A stretch of DNA of 64,000 bases from Streptomyces lasiicapitis. GTDB lineage: Bacteria; Actinomycetota; Actinomycetes; Streptomycetales; Streptomycetaceae. Positions 62,749-64,000 of this stretch are shown one piece after another. The stretch is from positions 62,001 to 126,000 of the forward strand of contig NZ_BMNG01000016.1 of assembly GCF_014646335.1 (NCBI RefSeq), written 5' to 3'. Under the pieces are notes generated by a model. That model saw only the letters and a program-made list of their open reading frames with translations. It did no database searches and was not told the DNA's origin. How positions within the stretch are numbered: the stretch's first letter is position 1; each line of letters begins with the position of its first letter. A program made the position numbers and the translations under genes.

Positions 62749-64000
62749 GCTGAGACCTCCGACGACGTGCCGAACAGCGAGACATGGGTGCCCTCGTCAC
62801 TCAGCAGAAGACGGCCGAGCTCGTCGAAGACACCGGTCGCCTCCGGGGCCGGTGCGCCGAGGCCTTCCAGGACCAGGGCGAGACAGCCGCGCAGCCACAG
62901 CGCCTCCCGCCACACATGGCGGTCGTGATGCTTCGGGTTCGCGCCCCACAACGCCAGGGCCGCGGCGCCGGCGAAGCACCACTCGTAGCGCTCCGCGAGG
63001 CGCATCGTCGCGGTGGGCACCGGTCCGGCCACCGGGCGGAGGCGAGCGATGTCCCCGCCCACCTCACCGAAGGCGTCAAGGAGGCGGGTCGCCAGGTGAT
63101 CGGCCCCGCCTCGCGGATCCGCCGCCAGCCGGGCCACGGAGTCGTCGAGGCTGTTCAGCACCGTGTTGCCTCGCGCCATCACGCCCAGCCGGAGCGGGTC
63201 GACGGGCGTGAGGTCGGCGTCCTGCCGCAGCCACTCGTGCACCGGACGGCCCGCTGCCGTGGCCGGGCGGCGGCCGGGCCGCAGTATCGGGAGGCTCGAT
63301 GCCAGCGCGCTGCGGTTGACCCAGGTGCTGCCGTCGAAGATGGAGACGACCTGGTGGTCCCGCTCAATCTTGGCGAAGCCGCCGTAGCCTTCCACTCCGG
63401 TCAAGAAGCCGCGTGCGCCGAGGAGTTCCCCGACAAGGCGGAGCTGGCCCTGGATCAGCGTCGGTACGAGTGCCTTGGTGATCGCGGACACGACGCTTAG
63501 CTCCTCCGGCACCTCGTGCGCCGCCCGCGCCGCGGCATACGACACGGCTTCGGCGAGCAGCAGGCGGGCCACCGCCCGGCCGGCGACGCCGCGTGCGTGC
63601 GGGAGGTCGGAGAAGGGCCGGCCGTGCAGTCGGCGCTCGCTCAGGAAGCGCCGGGCGAGCCGCAGGGCGTGGTCGCCCGCCCCGAGGGAGAGGGCCGCAC
63701 AGGCCATCCGGGTGAGCTGCAGCGCCTTGAGTACCAGTTCAAGGCCGCCGCCGACGGTGCCGATCAGCGCGTCGGCGGGCACGTGGGTGTCCCGGAACTC
63801 CACTCCGCTGATGTCGGCACCACGGATGCCGTGCGTCGGCATCTTCGGCAGGTGTCGCACGGATCCGGAGGATGCCGCCTGCTTGTCGACCAGGAAGACA
63901 CTGAATCCGCGTGCCCCGCCACCGGGGTCGGTGCGGGCCAGCACGCAGACGAAGCGCCCGCGGGTCGCGTTGTTCACCGGCCATTTGCGGCCGGACAGAC
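62745..64000 (-). CDS. Second acyl-CoA dehydrogenase homologue, 5' end outside the window
   Basis: At least 418 residues read open to the window edge. The frame continues upstream of the first in-window GTG (LSGRKWPVNNATRG, a family segment of the beta-domain), so the start is beyond 64000. It contains FQ-like helical-domain residues LKALQLTRMACAAL, ARGFLTGVEGYGGFAKIERDH and a SIFDGSTWVNRSALA segment that matches the E-G-x-x-x-V region of the family, followed by a C-terminal extension. It overlaps the first homologue by 4 bp. Role as for its partner: introducing a double bond into the ACP-bound acyl starter (inference). Confidence 0.85.
   Translation of the reverse strand, partial: LSGRKWPVNNATRGRFVCVLARTDPGGGARGFSVFLVDKQAASSGSVRHLPKMPTHGIRGADISGVEFRDTHVPADALIGTVGGGLELVLKALQLTRMACAALSLGAGDHALRLARRFLSERRLHGRPFSDLPHARGVAGRAVARLLLAEAVSYAAARAAHEVPEELSVVSAITKALVPTLIQGQLRLVGELLGARGFLTGVEGYGGFAKIERDHQVVSIFDGSTWVNRSALASSLPILRPGRRPATAAGRPVHEWLRQDADLTPVDPLRLGVMARGNTVLNSLDDSVARLAADPRGGADHLATRLLDAFGEVGGDIARLRPVAGPVPTATMRLAERYEWCFAGAAALALWGANPKHHDRHVWREALWLRGCLALVLEGLGAPAPEATGVFDELGRLLLSDEGTHVSLFGTSSEVSA

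Noticed and set aside
1..64000. tRNA, rRNA, CRISPR arrays, insertion sequences, integrases or attachment sites
   Set aside because: I looked for repeats with regular spacing, transposase or integrase motifs and tRNA-like cloverleafs and found none that could be supported by eye.

Overview
The window is high-GC actinomycete DNA, most likely from a Streptomyces. The evidence is the strong third-position G/C bias, GTG and TTG starts, many ATGA and GTGA gene overlaps, a secreted phospholipase A2 and a chymotrypsin-fold protease of streptomycete type, and a dense NRPS/PKS cluster. Nearly all of it appears to be one large lipopeptide-type hybrid cluster. It is cut at both ends: an unknown gene at the left edge and an acyl-CoA dehydrogenase at the right edge.

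Layout. (1) 1-4263, minus strand: an amino-acid-tailoring cassette of Fe(II)/2-oxoglutarate oxygenase, KamA-type radical SAM aminomutase and EamA exporter, headed by an AraC regulator. (2) 4679-23092, plus strand: a P450; a hydroxymalonyl-ACP set (ACP, acyl-CoA dehydrogenase, a KASIII-like protein, an FkbH-A-T fusion, a 3-hydroxyacyl-CoA dehydrogenase) interleaved with a KS-(dead AT)-ACP-C protein and an A-T-C NRPS; then a three-gene route that should make 2,3-diaminopropionate and carbamoylate it. (3) 23212-25718, minus: secreted phospholipase A2, a phosphopantetheinyl-transferase-like protein without catalytic motifs, and a secreted serine protease. (4) 25711-51160, minus: the main NRPS operon. 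Read 5' to 3' it is NRPS1 (C-A-T-C-A-T-E-C), a SyrP-like oxygenase, NRPS2 (degenerate C-A-T), NRPS3 (C-A-T-C-A-T), a SyrD/PvdE-like ABC exporter, MbtH, lysine 6-aminotransferase, type II thioesterase and a frameshifted FAD amino acid oxidase. (5) 51499-58925: XRE/TPR regulator, active PPTase, MmpL-type exporter, NarL-type two-component pair and a DUF4097-like membrane protein. (6) 59004-64000, minus: an aldehyde dehydrogenase likely to complete 2-aminoadipate synthesis with the lysine aminotransferase, then an ACP and two acyl-CoA dehydrogenases like those that tailor lipid tails.

How it works together (inference). Counting condensing domains against carrier-loading domains over both strands gives one complete line: acyl starter, aa1, D-aa2, aa3 (FkbH-A-T), hydroxymalonyl (KS), aa4 (A-T-C), aa5 (NRPS2), aa6 and aa7 (NRPS3). 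The degenerate C domain of NRPS2 is not needed in this count. There is no cis thioesterase, no ketoreductase and no working acyltransferase in the window. I cannot name the product. The most unusual points are the FkbH-A-T fusion, the AT-dead PKS module beside a KASIII-like protein that could be its acyltransferase, and the pairing of hydroxymalonyl with ureidoalanine and aminoadipate supply. All domain calls, motif positions and A-domain readouts were made by eye.
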